A stretch of 64,000 bases of DNA from Streptomonospora nanhaiensis (GTDB lineage: Bacteria; Actinomycetota; Actinomycetes; Streptosporangiales; Streptosporangiaceae): assembly GCF_013410565.1 (NCBI RefSeq), contig NZ_JACCFO010000001.1:3472001-3536000 (forward strand), read 5' to 3'. Every line of letters starts with the position of its first letter. Position 1 is the stretch's first letter. Shown in pieces: positions 1 through 9,192 of this stretch. The translations under genes were made by a program, and so were the position numbers. Below the pieces are notes generated by a model that was not told the origin of the DNA, made no database searches, and worked only from the letters and a program-made list of their open reading frames with translations.

Positions 1-21
1 CCGGTGCGGGCGGTGCCGCGC

Positions 22-1170
22 TCACCCGACCTCGGCGAAGAACGCCCGCAGGTCGGCCGCGTAGGGCCCGGGCGACTCCATGGTGACGAAGTGGTGCCGC
101 CCGGGGTTGTGCTCGGGCCAGTGCACGACGTCGTTGCGCAGCTCCGCCAGGCGGCGGATCCCGGGCGGGCCGGAGTAGACCCCGGTGGGCACGTGCCGCT
201 GCCCCGCCGGCCAGGGGGAGTCCTCGGTGTCGTACATCGGCCACGACGACGTCCCGGCCGTCCGGGTGAACCAGTACAGCGACACGTTGGCGAGGAACAG
301 GTCGCGGTCGATCACGTCGGTGAACACGCCCTGGGAGACGTGGAACTCCTGGAACTTGTGCGCCATCCAGCCGAGCAGGGCCACCGGGGAGTCCGCCCAC
401 CCGTAGTCGAACGTCTGCGGCCCCCGCCGCAGCAGGGCGTGGTGGTCCAGGCCGCCGGTGGACCACTGCCGCATCCGCTCGTAGTGGGCCAGCTCATCGG
501 GCGTCATGCCGGGCACGTCGGCCTCGGTCGGGAACCCGATCCCGGCGGTGATGTAGACGCCGGTGACGCGGTCGGGGTCGGCCTCGGCCACCGCCGGGGC
601 GACGTAGGCGCCCAGGTCGCCGCCCTGCACGCCGTAGCGCTCATAGCCCAGCGCCCGCATCAGCCGCGCCCACAGCCCGGCGGTGCGGGCGACCGACCAC
701 CCGGTGGCCGAGGGCGCCGCCGAGAAGCCGAACCCCGGTGCCGAGGGCACCACCACGTGGAACGCGCGGGCGGGGTCGGCGCCGTGGGCGCGGGGGTCGG
801 TGAGGTGGCCGATGAGCGGCAGGAACTCCACGAGCGAGTTGGGCCACCCGTGGTTGAGCAGCAGCGGCGTGGCGTCCGGCTCGGGCGAGCGCACGTGCGC
901 GAAGTGCACCGTCTGGCCGCCGATGTCGGCGGTGAACTGGGGAAGGGCGTTCAGCTCCCGCTCCCGGCGGCGCCAGTCGAACCCGGTGCGCCAGTACTCC
1001 GCCAGGCCGCGCAGGAACGGCAGCGGCGCGCCCCGGTCCCACCCCTGCCCCGGAAGCTCCCGGGGCCGGCGCGTGCGCCCCAGCCGCTCGCGCAGGTCGT
1101 CGAGGTCGGCCCCCGGCACCTCGACGGTGAAGGGGCGGATGTCGGTGACTGCGGCGGTGTCGGTGCCCAT
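22..1170 (-). CDS. Epoxide hydrolase, alpha/beta-hydrolase fold with EHN domain
   Basis: A 382-residue protein expected to open epoxides to diols in the cytoplasm. Residues 11-110 match the epoxide hydrolase N-terminal (EHN) domain. The oxyanion HGWP motif is at 107-110, the nucleophile elbow GGDLGA carries Asp185, and a C-terminal PGRHHF segment supplies the general-base His. The ATG at 1170 is chosen over an upstream in-frame start because AGGAG lies 5 bases before it. The gene stands alone, transcribed away from the CD225-like pair. The natural substrate cannot be told. The class is clear because all catalytic motifs are present. Confidence 0.88.
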   Translation of the reverse strand: MGTDTAAVTDIRPFTVEVPGADLDDLRERLGRTRRPRELPGQGWDRGAPLPFLRGLAEYWRTGFDWRRRERELNALPQFTADIGGQTVHFAHVRSPEPDATPLLLNHGWPNSLVEFLPLIGHLTDPRAHGADPARAFHVVVPSAPGFGFSAAPSATGWSVARTAGLWARLMRALGYERYGVQGGDLGAYVAPAVAEADPDRVTGVYITAGIGFPTEADVPGMTPDELAHYERMRQWSTGGLDHHALLRRGPQTFDYGWADSPVALLGWMAHKFQEFHVSQGVFTDVIDRDLFLANVSLYWFTRTAGTSSWPMYDTEDSPWPAGQRHVPTGVYSGPPGIRRLAELRNDVVHWPEHNPGRHHFVTMESPGPYAADLRAFFAEVG

Positions 1171-1475
1171 GGCTGCTCCTTGTGCGGTCCCGCGGTGGCG
1201 CGGTTCGGCCACCGGACGCGCCGGCGGCGGGACGCGGTGCGCCTCCCGCCGCCGGCAGGAGCACCGTAGGAGCCATTGCGGAACGGTTCCTTCCGCGATC
1301 GCGCACCGCGGGCGACGTCCGCGCCGCCGGGCCGGCCAGCGCCGGCCGCCGGGCGTCCGGACGGCGCGACGCCTTGTCCCGGCGCGGACGGCGGCCGGAT
1401 CTCTGATGAGATAGGAGGTGCGACAAGTACCGGCACCCGCCCCACGCCCACGGATCCGCGAAGAGGGAACCCCCT
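1171..1475. other. Divergent intergenic region
   Basis: About 300 bases between two divergent genes. I see no coding potential, no strong palindrome and no convincing promoter hexamers. It probably holds promoters for both neighbours. Confidence 0.4.
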
Positions 1476-2267
1476 ATGAGCAACCATTCGCTGCCGCCCG
1501 GCGCCTCCTCTCCTCGGGACGAGCCGCCGCCGGGGTACCGCGCGCGCCGGCGCGAGGCCGGGCGCGGGCAGGACGGAGAGCCGCGCGGCCCCCGCGACCC
1601 CTCCGGCACGGGCCCAGGCGAGGCCCCCGGCGCCGGGCGGCGCGACCCGGGCGGCGACCGCCCCGCGCGCGGCGAACGGCCCGCCGCCGCACCCTGGGGC
1701 GGCGACCGCGCCGAGCCGCCGGCCCCCGCGCCGCGCCCGGCTCCCGCGCCCGGTGGGCGCGCCGAGCCGCCCGAACCCCCCGGTGCCCGGCCCGCTCCCG
1801 CGCCCGGCTCCCCCTCCGGCGCCCGCGCCGAGGGCGGACCGCGGTGGCGCCCCGCCGACGACCGCCCAGCCGGCCGCCCCGGTTCCGGCAGCGCACCGGA
1901 CACCCGCCGCGCCGACCGCGACCCCGACGAGCGCGGCACCGACCGCGACCCCGACCGCGCCGCGGACCGGGCCGAGCCCGCGCCCGCCGCCGGGGCGAGC
2001 AGCCCCACCATGGCGCTGATCCTGCACGCGCTGACGTTCCTGTGCTGCGCCAACTGGATCTTCGGGGTCATCGGCATCGTGTTCGCCGTCCGCGCCGGAC
2101 ACAAGCGCGACCAGGGCCGCTACGCCGAGGCCGAGACCCTCACCCGCTACTCCTGGTACGCCCTGGGCGCCGCCGCCGTGATGTTCACCGTCATGGTGGT
2201 CATGAGTCTGTGGCTGCTCACCCAGGCCGGTTCGCTGTTCGAGGGCGTCGTCGGCGTCGGCTACTGA
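1476..2267 (+). CDS. Proline-rich CD225/dispanin-like membrane protein
   Basis: A 263-residue protein in two parts. Residues 1-175 are low-complexity and rich in Pro, Arg, Gly and Asp, probably disordered and cytoplasmic. The last 85 residues hold two membrane segments (about 182-204 and 226-250) joined by a loop with a GIVFAVRAGHKRDQGRY-like stretch. That loop resembles the CD225/dispanin (IFITM-like) family, where the first segment is re-entrant. AGAGGGA precedes the ATG by about 8 bases. A similar gene follows 220 bases downstream, suggesting tandem duplication. Bacterial members have no established function; a role in membrane organisation is only a guess. Confidence 0.7.
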   Translation: MSNHSLPPGASSPRDEPPPGYRARRREAGRGQDGEPRGPRDPSGTGPGEAPGAGRRDPGGDRPARGERPAAAPWGGDRAEPPAPAPRPAPAPGGRAEPPEPPGARPAPAPGSPSGARAEGGPRWRPADDRPAGRPGSGSAPDTRRADRDPDERGTDRDPDRAADRAEPAPAAGASSPTMALILHALTFLCCANWIFGVIGIVFAVRAGHKRDQGRYAEAETLTRYSWYALGAAAVMFTVMVVMSLWLLTQAGSLFEGVVGVGY

Positions 2268-2487
2268 CCGCCGCCCGCCGATTCGGCCGCCCGGCGGTGT
2301 CGAGCCGCCCGCACGGGGCAGTGGGCCCCAGCGGCCGCCCACCGGGCACCGCCGCCGCTTGCCCGCACCGGCCCGGCGGACACTACCCTGGCGGGCAGCG
2401 GCGGCGGGCGCGCGCCACTGCCGAGGGGCGGCCACCGCGGCGCCCCTCCGCGCGCGCCGCCCGGACGACCCGAAAGGCGGGCAACCG

Positions 2488-2994
2488 ATGAGCGACCCAC
2501 TGCCGCGCCCCCGCGGCTACTGGGACAGCGAGCCCGGGAGCGGCCTCGGCCGAACGGGCGGCGGCCCGGGGAGCGCGGGCACCGGCTCCGCGCCCCTCGG
2601 CCCGCCGGTGGGCGGCGGCCCTCTTCTCGGCGCGCCGCCCGCCGCCTACGGCCGCGCCGGCCACGGGCCCGGCCGCGGCCTGCCGCCGCCCACGCCGCGC
2701 ACCCCCGAGTACACGGGCCCGCCCGCCCGCGTCGGCGCCGCCGTCGCCGGCCTGCTGTGCTCCCTGGCCACGCTGGCGTTTCCCATGCTGTTCGTGCTGC
2801 TGGGGTTTCCGCTGCTGGTGCTGCTGGTCAACGTCCCGGGCATCGCCTACGGGATCCTCGCGCTCACCCGCACCTCCGAGCCCATGGAGGTCGAGCGCTG
2901 CATCCGCTACATGTGGGGCTGCACGTTCGTCTACATCGCGCTGATGTGCGTGATCCTCGCGGCGGCGGTCATGGTGATCCTCGCCCTGCTGTGA
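2488..2994 (+). CDS. Second CD225-like two-segment membrane protein
   Basis: A 168-residue protein with the same plan as its upstream neighbour: a Gly/Pro-rich N-terminal tail of about 80 residues, then two hydrophobic segments (about 83-118 and 143-167) separated by a short loop with charged residues. The hydrophobic half begins after a PEYTGPPARVGAAVAG stretch. The ATG at 2488 follows AAAGGCGGG. A longer reading from 2359 would add arginine-rich residues unlike a protein start. Paralogy with the preceding gene is inferred from layout and topology, since sequence identity is low. Function unknown. Confidence 0.65.
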   Translation: MSDPLPRPRGYWDSEPGSGLGRTGGGPGSAGTGSAPLGPPVGGGPLLGAPPAAYGRAGHGPGRGLPPPTPRTPEYTGPPARVGAAVAGLLCSLATLAFPMLFVLLGFPLLVLLVNVPGIAYGILALTRTSEPMEVERCIRYMWGCTFVYIALMCVILAAAVMVILALL

Positions 2995-3191
2995 CCCCGG
3001 CCGCCCTCCCCGGCGGCCCCGCCCCCGCTCCTCCCGCGCGGCCCGCGTCCGTGTCTCCCCGCCTCCCGCCCCGGCACCGCGTAGGGTTGACGCGGTGACG
3101 CGGCGCGGGCATATCGCGGGCGGTCCCGGTGTTACACGCCCCGGCGCGCCGTGGGCGGCCCGCCTGCCCTTACCCCTGCTGCGAGGTACGT

Positions 3192-4838
3192 GTGTCCTGC
3201 CTGATCGTCCAGTCCGACAAGACCCTCCTGCTCGAAGTCGACCACGAACTCGCCGACGAGTGCCGCCGCGCCATCGCGCCCTTCGCCGAACTGGAGCGCG
3301 CCCCCGAGCACGTGCACACCTACCGGGTCACCCCGCTGGCGCTGTGGAACGCGCGCGCCGCCGGGCACGACGCCGAGCAGGTCGTCGACGCCCTCATCAA
3401 GTACTCCCGGTTCCCGGTGCCGCACTCCCTGCTGGTCGACATCGCCGAGACCATGGACCGCTTCGGCCGGCTGCGCCTCCAGGCGCACCCCATCCACGGC
3501 CTGGTGCTGCACGCCCTGGACCAGGCGGTGCTGGAGGAGGTCGTGCGCGCCAAGAAGGTCAAGGGCATGCTCGGCGAGCGCGTCGAGCCCGACACCGTGG
3601 CGGTGCACCCCAGCGAGCGCGGCAACCTCAAGCAGGCCCTGCTCAAGCTCGGCTGGCCGGCCGAGGACCTCGCCGGCTACGTCGACGGCGAGGCCCACGC
3701 CATCGACCTCGCCGAGGGCGACTGGGAGCTGCGCGGCTACCAGCGCGAGGCCGCCGAGAGCTTCTACTCCGGCGGCTCGGGCGTGGTGGTGCTGCCCTGC
3801 GGCGCCGGCAAGACCATCGTGGGCGCGGCGGCGATGGCGCTGGCCAAGACCACCACGCTCATCCTGGTCACCAACACCGTCTCGGTGCACCAGTGGCGCA
3901 GCGAACTGCTGCGCCGCACCACCCTCACCGAGGACGAGATCGGCGAGTACTCCGGCACCCGCAAGGAGATCCGGCCGGTCACCATCGCCACCTACCAGGT
4001 CATGGCCGCGCGCCGGAAGGGCGTCCACACCCATCTGGAGCTGTTCGAGGCGCGCGACTGGGGCCTGATCGTCTACGACGAGGTGCACCTGCTGCCCGCG
4101 CCGATCTTCCGCATGACCGCCGACCTCCAGGCGCGGCGCCGCCTGGGCCTGACCGCCACCCTGGTGCGCGAGGACGGCCGCGAGGGCGACGTGTTCTCCC
4201 TGATCGGCCCCAAGCGCTACGACGCGCCGTGGAAGGACATGGAGAACCAGGGCTGGATCGCCCCGGCCGACTGCGTCGAGGTGCGGGTCAACCTCAGCGA
4301 CTCCGAGCGGCTGGCCTACGCCACCGCCGAGCCCGAGGACCGCTACCGCTTCTGCGCCTCCACCGCGGCCAAGACCGAGGTGGTGCGGGCGCTGGTGCGC
4401 CGCCACTCCGGGGAGCAGACGCTGGTCATCGGCTCCTACATCGACCAGCTGGACGAACTGGGCGAGGCGCTGGGCGCGCCGGTGATCAAGGGCGAGACCC
4501 GCGTGAAGGAGCGCGAGCGGCTGTTCGACGCGTTCCGCTCGGGCGAGCTGACCACGCTGGTGGTGTCCAAGGTCGCCAACTTCTCCATCGACCTGCCCGA
4601 GGCGGCCGTGGCCATCCAGGTGTCGGGGTCCTTCGGCTCCCGCCAGGAGGAGGCCCAGCGGCTGGGCCGGCTGCTGCGGCCCAAGGCCGACTCCCGCACC
4701 GCCCGGTTCTACGCGGTGACCGCGCGCGACACCATCGACCAGGACTTCGCGGCGCACCGCCAGCGGTTCCTGGCCGAGCAGGGTTACGCCTACCGCATCG
4801 CCGACGCCGACGACGTACTGGCCGGCGACGAACTGTAG
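3192..4838 (+). CDS. XPB/ERCC3-type DNA repair helicase
   Basis: A 548-residue superfamily 2 ATP-dependent 3'-5' DNA helicase of the bacterial XPB group, as in Mycobacterium tuberculosis Rv0861c. An N-terminal XPB-specific domain (1-180) includes the family stretch LIVQSDKTLLLEVDHELA. It is followed by Walker A CGAGKT (203-208), the DEVH box (296-299), an LTATLVREDG motif III region and a C-terminal helicase domain ending in the QEEAQRLGRLLRPK motif VI. The GTG at 3192 fits family N-termini and has a GAGGT site just upstream; an earlier ATG in the frame would add 21 non-family residues. The role is probably nucleotide-excision repair or transcription-coupled unwinding. Transcribed alone. Confidence 0.92.
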   Translation: MSCLIVQSDKTLLLEVDHELADECRRAIAPFAELERAPEHVHTYRVTPLALWNARAAGHDAEQVVDALIKYSRFPVPHSLLVDIAETMDRFGRLRLQAHPIHGLVLHALDQAVLEEVVRAKKVKGMLGERVEPDTVAVHPSERGNLKQALLKLGWPAEDLAGYVDGEAHAIDLAEGDWELRGYQREAAESFYSGGSGVVVLPCGAGKTIVGAAAMALAKTTTLILVTNTVSVHQWRSELLRRTTLTEDEIGEYSGTRKEIRPVTIATYQVMAARRKGVHTHLELFEARDWGLIVYDEVHLLPAPIFRMTADLQARRRLGLTATLVREDGREGDVFSLIGPKRYDAPWKDMENQGWIAPADCVEVRVNLSDSERLAYATAEPEDRYRFCASTAAKTEVVRALVRRHSGEQTLVIGSYIDQLDELGEALGAPVIKGETRVKERERLFDAFRSGELTTLVVSKVANFSIDLPEAAVAIQVSGSFGSRQEEAQRLGRLLRPKADSRTARFYAVTARDTIDQDFAAHRQRFLAEQGYAYRIADADDVLAGDEL

Positions 4839-4849
4839 ACGCCGCCGGG

Positions 4850-5086
4850 CTACAGCGGGGGCAGCGCGCCCAGGACGATCGTGAACCCCGCGATGCACCA
4901 GGCGACCAGGGAGTAGCCCAGGGTCTGCGCGCGCAGCGACGGGTTCCGGCGCACGGCCGGGGTGGCGAACGCGGCGACCATGAGGACCAGCGCGAGCATC
5001 GCCGGGATCAGCGACGCGATGACGAAGAGGGCCTCCTGTTCGGCGCAGGAGGCATAGCCGGAACTGTCCGGATCGCCGCAGAACAC
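4850..5086 (-). CDS. Small two-helix membrane protein, unknown
   Basis: A 78-residue protein with two membrane segments (about 18-44 and 58-76) and a short basic loop RRNPSLRAQ between them. The N-terminus contains two Cys residues before the first helix, which could be exported. GTG start with AGGAG 6 bases upstream. Its stop lies 11 bases from the end of the convergent helicase gene, so the two share a terminator region. I do not recognise the family; it is a typical small actinobacterial membrane protein. Confidence 0.6.
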   Translation of the reverse strand: MFCGDPDSSGYASCAEQEALFVIASLIPAMLALVLMVAAFATPAVRRNPSLRAQTLGYSLVAWCIAGFTIVLGALPPL

Positions 5087-5298
5087 GTTGTCTCCTGGTC
5101 TCCTGTGTCTTCCCGGCGGGCGGGGACGCGCGGGCGGGCGGCACGCCGCGGTGCGGCGGGGCGCACGAAGAAGACCGTATCGCGCCCGCCGCCGCGCCCG
5201 CGCCGTCCGCGGGCGCCGCCCCGCCTACCGACCCTCCTTTACACAGATCACTTTCGTGTCCAATGATGGGGTGGCACACACGACACGGAGGTGCCCCC

Positions 5299-6291
5299 AT
5301 GACCGACCTCGCCGACACCGCGGCCCTCTCCCCGGTCCCCGAGACCCGCCAGGGCTTCCACTCGCTGCGCGCCCGCGGCCTCAACTGGGACTCCTTCCCG
5401 CTGCGGCTGTTCCGCAAGGGCAACGCCCGGTTCTGGGACCCCGCCGACATCGACATGAGCCGCGACGCCGAGGACTGGAGGCGGCTGCCCGAGGAGGCGC
5501 GGCTGCGCATCATGCGGCTGTGCGCGCTGTTCGTGGCGGGCGAGGAGGCGGTCACCGAGGACATCCAGCCCTTCATCCGGGCGATGGCCGCCGAGGGCCG
5601 CATCGGCGACGAGATGTACCTGACCCAGTTCGCGTTCGAGGAGGCCAAGCACGTCCAGGTCTTCCGCATGTGGCTGGACGCCGTGGGCATCAGCGAGGAC
5701 CTGCACTCCTTCGTCGACACCAACCCCGGCTACCGCGCGCTGTTCTACGCCGAGCTGCCGGCGGCGCTGAACGCGCTGCTGGAGGACCCCGGCCCGCGCA
5801 ACCAGGTGCGCGCCTCGGTCACCTACAACCACATCATCGAGGGCTCGCTCGCGCTGACCGGCTACCACGCCTGGAACCACGTGTGCACGGCGCGCGGCAT
5901 CTTCCCCGGCATGCGGCAGATCATCAAGCGCATCGGCGACGACGAGCGCCGCCACATGGCGTGGGGCACCTTCACCTGCCGCCGGCACGTGGCCGCCGAC
6001 CCCGCCAACTGGGACGTGGTCTCCGAGCGCGTCAACGAACTGCTGCCGCTGGTGACGTCGTCGGTGCGGCGGGGCAGCGAGCCGCCGCCCAGCGAGGAGG
6101 AGAAGCAGTACATGCTCTCCGACACCGAGCTGATGGAGTACGCCGCCGACCGCGCGCTGCGCCGCCTGGGCGCGATCGAGACCGCGCGGGGGGTGCCGGT
6201 GTCCCGGATCGACGTGGACGCCTCGCCCGAGGAGCTGGAGGAGCGCTTCGGCGAGGAGGACCGCGCCGCGCTGGACCGGCTGGGGTCCTAG
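5299..6291 (+). CDS. R2-like ligand-binding oxidase (R2lox), Mn/Fe
   Basis: A 330-residue ferritin-like protein related to ribonucleotide reductase R2 but of the R2lox type (known from M. tuberculosis Rv0233 and Geobacillus). Predicted metal ligands are all present: Glu82, Glu115, His118, Glu181, Glu216 and His219. The pair that forms the R2lox Val-Tyr ether crosslink is also conserved with the right spacing: Val85 three residues after the first Glu, and Tyr176 five residues before the fourth ligand. This separates it from a true R2 radical subunit. No R1 subunit gene is nearby. ATG 5299 has ACGGAGG upstream. The physiological substrate of the family is not known; it binds a fatty-acid-like ligand. 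Confidence 0.9.
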   Translation: MTDLADTAALSPVPETRQGFHSLRARGLNWDSFPLRLFRKGNARFWDPADIDMSRDAEDWRRLPEEARLRIMRLCALFVAGEEAVTEDIQPFIRAMAAEGRIGDEMYLTQFAFEEAKHVQVFRMWLDAVGISEDLHSFVDTNPGYRALFYAELPAALNALLEDPGPRNQVRASVTYNHIIEGSLALTGYHAWNHVCTARGIFPGMRQIIKRIGDDERRHMAWGTFTCRRHVAADPANWDVVSERVNELLPLVTSSVRRGSEPPPSEEEKQYMLSDTELMEYAADRALRRLGAIETARGVPVSRIDVDASPEELEERFGEEDRAALDRLGS

Positions 6292-6311
6292 CGCGGCCCC
6301 GCGCGCCCCGC

Positions 6312-6905
6312 CTAGCGCTTGCCCTCGGCCAGCACCAGGTCCACGGTGATGCCCGACGCGATGACCAGCGTCTTCAGCGGCTCGGGCAGCGTGGGGTAGC
6401 GCGGCCACAGCACGTAGGTGTCGGCGGCGGTGAACAGGTCGCCGAGGTCGGCCACCTGCCGGTTGACCTTGGCGATCTCGTGGTCGGTGTGGTCGACGAT
6501 CTTGAAGTCGAAGCCCCAGAAGTCGCCCTTGATCGTGCCCAGGTGCCGCTTCCAGGGGTCCAGCAGCCGAAACCCCGCCTTGAACAGCTTGAAGTCCTGG
6601 TCGATGTAGCCGATCGGGGTGCCGTCGGGGTGGGCGATGGTGGTGGAGGCCGTCCACAGCGCCCACGACTTCTCGATGTAGAGGCGCGGGCGGCGCCAGG
6701 CGTCGTTGACCATCAGCTTGCGCGCGAAGCCGGCGGTGTTGCCCGCCATGAACCGCAGCGCCTTCATGCCGCCGTCCAGCCCGACCTCGTGCACGTGGGC
6801 GAGGTGCCGGCCGTTGCGGTCGTAGCAGTGGTACTCCGACTCGTCGATGAAGAAGCGCTTGGGCTGCTTCACCACGATGGGGGCCGTGTTGAAAAGATCC
6901 TGCAC
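6312..6905 (-). CDS. LURP-one-related / phospholipid scramblase-like protein
   Basis: About 197 residues with a beta-rich LOR fold pattern: repeated short strands such as VVKQPKRFFIDES, YHCYDRNGRHLAHV, GTPIGYIDQDFKLFKAGF and GFDFKIVDHTDHEIAKV, then a hydrophobic C-terminal helix (PLKTLVIASGITVDLVLAE). This matches bacterial scramblase-related proteins. The start is uncertain: the frame is open far upstream, and I chose the GTG at 6905 because homologue-like sequence begins there, though no clear ribosome site is visible. Probably cytoplasmic or membrane-associated; function unproven in bacteria. Confidence 0.7.
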   Translation of the reverse strand: MQDLFNTAPIVVKQPKRFFIDESEYHCYDRNGRHLAHVHEVGLDGGMKALRFMAGNTAGFARKLMVNDAWRRPRLYIEKSWALWTASTTIAHPDGTPIGYIDQDFKLFKAGFRLLDPWKRHLGTIKGDFWGFDFKIVDHTDHEIAKVNRQVADLGDLFTAADTYVLWPRYPTLPEPLKTLVIASGITVDLVLAEGKR

Positions 6906-7016
6906 GAACGGGTTGGACGCGCGCGGCGGCCCGCCGGTTCCCGCCCGGCGCGATCCGCCCGCGGGCCCACCACCCCGGGCCGCCCGCCGCGCGGCGCCCG
7001 CCGTAGGCTCGGCACC

Positions 7017-7442
7017 ATGGCACCACGTGAATCGGCGGCCCCCGCTCCCGTGATCGACGCCCTGGCCTGGGTGCACGTGCGCGACCGGCGGCTGCTGTGC
7101 GTCCGCACGATCGGCCTGGAGCGGTACTACCTGCCCGGCGGCAAGCGCGAGCCCGGCGAGAGCGACGAGGCCGCGGTGGCCCGGGAGGTCGCCGAGGAGA
7201 CCGGGGTGGAACTGGTGCCCGGCACCATCGCCCCGTTCGCGGTGGTCGACGAGGCCGCCGACAACCGCCCCGCGGGCACCCGGGTGCGGCTGTCCTGCTA
7301 CACCGCCGACCACACCGGCGAGCCGGCGCCCGCCAACGAGATCGCCGACCTCGCGTGGCTGGCCCACGCCGACCGCGACCGCTGCGCGCCGGCCGTGCGC
7401 CGCGTCCTGGACCTGCTGCGCGAGCGGGACCTCGTCGACTGA
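7017..7442 (+). CDS. Nudix hydrolase
   Basis: A 141-residue protein with a complete Nudix box GX5EX7REUXEEXGU at residues 42-64 (Gly42, Glu48, Arg56-Glu57, Glu60-Glu61), which binds Mg and cleaves a nucleoside diphosphate linked to another group. A strand preceding the box (LERYYLPGGKREPGES) is MutT-like. The substrate could be an oxidised nucleotide or a nucleotide sugar; length alone does not decide. It starts at an ATG with a weak ribosome site and is divergent from the scramblase-like gene. Confidence 0.88.
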   Translation: MAPRESAAPAPVIDALAWVHVRDRRLLCVRTIGLERYYLPGGKREPGESDEAAVAREVAEETGVELVPGTIAPFAVVDEAADNRPAGTRVRLSCYTADHTGEPAPANEIADLAWLAHADRDRCAPAVRRVLDLLRERDLVD

Positions 7443-7480
7443 GGCGGAGCGGACCGGCGCCGCCGCGGGGGCCCGCCGCG

Positions 7481-8530
7481 CTAGCCGGCGGCGGTGGCGG
7501 CCGCCCGGCGCGCGGCCGGCCGCCCCGCCAGGCCTGCCAGGCGCGCCAGGCGGGTGTAGGAGTCCAGCATCTCGGCGCGGTCGTAGGTGCTCAGGGTCAC
7601 CAGCACCTCGTCGGCGCCGGTGCGCCCCACCAGGTCGGCGAGCTGCTCGGCCACCTGGTCCTCGGTGCCGTGGACGTGCCCGGCCATGGCCTCGTCGAAG
7701 CGGGCGCGCTCGCGGTCGGTCATCTGCCGCGCCTCGACGTCCTCGGCGCTCTCCAGCGGCGGGAACACCGCGTGGGTGCGCGAGTAGGCGAACGACCACG
7801 CCTCGGGCACCAGCAGGCGGCGGGCCGCCTCGGGGGTGCCGGCGACGGCGACGTTGCCCGACACCACCACATAGGGGCGCGGCGCCCACCGCGAGGGGCG
7901 GAAGGCGGCGCGGTAGTCCGCGACCAGTCCGGCCATGCGCTCCACCCCGCCCACGGGCGCGATGACCAGCGGCAGGCCCAGTTCGGCCGCCGTGGCCGCG
8001 CCCGCCCCGGTGGCGAGCAGGAACGGCGCCGCACCGCTGCCCTCGCCGGGGACGGCGTGCACGCCGGGGTGGTCGGTCTGCTCCCCGCTGATGAACCCGA
8101 GCAGCCGCGCGAGCTGGTCGGGGAAGTCGTCGGCGGCGTCGGCGCCGCGTTCGAGCGCCCGGCGGATACCCGAGGTGAAGCCCAGGGAGCGGCCGATGCC
8201 CATGTCGATCCGGCCGGGGTGCAGGGCGTCGAGCACGCCGAACTGCTCGGCCACCACGAGCGGCTGGTGGTTGGGCAGCATCACCCCGCCGGTGCCCACC
8301 CGGATGCGCGAGGTGGCCGCGGCCACCGCCATCGCCAGCACGGTGGGCGCCGAGCCCGCGACCCCGGGGACGCTGTGGTGCTCGGCCACCCAGAACCGGT
8401 GGTAGCCCAGCTCCTCTGCCTGCCGCGCGAACTCGACGGTGTCGCGCAGCGCCCGAGCGGGGTCCTGCCCCCGCCGGATGCTGGAGCGGTCGAGGACGGA
8501 GAGGCGGAGGGCGGGCGGCAGCGTGCTCAC
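7481..8530 (-). CDS. Luciferase-like (LLM class) flavin-dependent oxidoreductase
   Basis: A 349-residue TIM-barrel flavoprotein of the bacterial luciferase superfamily, using reduced FMN or F420. Family motifs include LGYHRFWVAEHHSVPGVA near the N-terminus, the IRVGTGGVMLPNHQPLVVAE stretch and the LHPGRIDMGIGRSLG segment. The C-terminal DEVLVTLSTYDRAEMLDSY stretch is typical of the MsnO8-like subgroup. GTG start at 8530, weak ribosome site. It lies 107 bases after doxX on the same strand, so the two are probably one operon, divergent from the LysR regulator. Substrate unknown. Confidence 0.85.
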   Translation of the reverse strand: MSTLPPALRLSVLDRSSIRRGQDPARALRDTVEFARQAEELGYHRFWVAEHHSVPGVAGSAPTVLAMAVAAATSRIRVGTGGVMLPNHQPLVVAEQFGVLDALHPGRIDMGIGRSLGFTSGIRRALERGADAADDFPDQLARLLGFISGEQTDHPGVHAVPGEGSGAAPFLLATGAGAATAAELGLPLVIAPVGGVERMAGLVADYRAAFRPSRWAPRPYVVVSGNVAVAGTPEAARRLLVPEAWSFAYSRTHAVFPPLESAEDVEARQMTDRERARFDEAMAGHVHGTEDQVAEQLADLVGRTGADEVLVTLSTYDRAEMLDSYTRLARLAGLAGRPAARRAAATAAG

Positions 8531-8637
8531 GAAGGTTCCAACAGCGCGCGCCGCCGGGAATTCCCGCGGTGCGCGGAGGCGCGTCCCGGGGCAGGGGCGC
8601 GCCCCCGCGCGTGCGCGGGCGGCCGTGGCGGCGGCGC

Positions 8638-9099
8638 TCAGGCCCGCGCGGCGGGGCGCTCCGGAAGCGGCGCGCCGAACCGGCCCGCTGCCAGGGCGTC
8701 GGCGCTGAACCTGCCCGGGCCGTGGACCAGCACCAGCAGGCAGATCGCGGCGAGCACCATGACGTACTCGAAGCCGCCGTTGGCCAGCATCAGGCCGCCC
8801 TCGGCGTGGACGAAGACCCAGGCGCCGCCCATGATGAACGCGAGGACCACGGCGGCGGCGCGGGTGACGGCGCCGACGATGAGCAGCACGCCGCCGACCA
8901 GTTCGCCGTAGGCCAGGAACGGGGCGCTCAGCTCGGGGAGCGGGATGCCCAGTTCGCGGTGCCCGGGGACCATCTCGGCCACGCCCCGGTTGACCACCGC
9001 GTCCCAGCCGTGGGCCAGGAACACGGCGCCGACACAGACCCGCACCAGCAGAAACGCCACGTCGGTGAGAACCGCGTCGGACCGTACCAGGTATTTCAT
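8638..9099 (-). CDS. DoxX-family membrane protein
   Basis: A 153-residue protein with four predicted membrane helices (roughly 13-30, 58-78, 83-100 and 112-128) and the DoxX signature LLVRVCVGAVFLAHGWDAV at the first helix. DoxX proteins are small inner-membrane proteins linked to quinone or redox partners. AGGAGA sits 5 bases before the ATG. First gene of a probable operon with the LLM oxidoreductase. The divergent LysR-type gene and the repeats between them suggest redox or aromatic-compound control, which is inference. Confidence 0.85.
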   Translation of the reverse strand: MKYLVRSDAVLTDVAFLLVRVCVGAVFLAHGWDAVVNRGVAEMVPGHRELGIPLPELSAPFLAYGELVGGVLLIVGAVTRAAAVVLAFIMGGAWVFVHAEGGLMLANGGFEYVMVLAAICLLVLVHGPGRFSADALAAGRFGAPLPERPAARA

Positions 9100-9157
9100 C
9101 TGGTCTCCTTTTTTTGGGGATTTCTACCATTTGACCAGCCCTGATACTGAAGCGGGA

Positions 9158-9179
9158 AATACCGATCGCGAATACCGAT
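9158..9179. promoter_or_regulatory. Direct repeat, candidate LysR binding site
   Basis: The nonamer AATACCGAT occurs twice, at 9158-9166 and 9171-9179, a 13-base period, with a further partial ATACC at 9180-9184. It lies in the 93-base gap between doxX and the divergent LysR gene, a locally AT-richer stretch. Position suggests autoregulation and control of the doxX operon. Confidence 0.45.
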
Positions 9180-9192
9180 ATACCCTCAAGGT

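Noticed and set aside
3132..5723. An 863-codon minus-strand frame across the helicase gene
   Set aside because: It runs antisense through a well-supported helicase and an unrelated promoter region; no motif or ribosome site.
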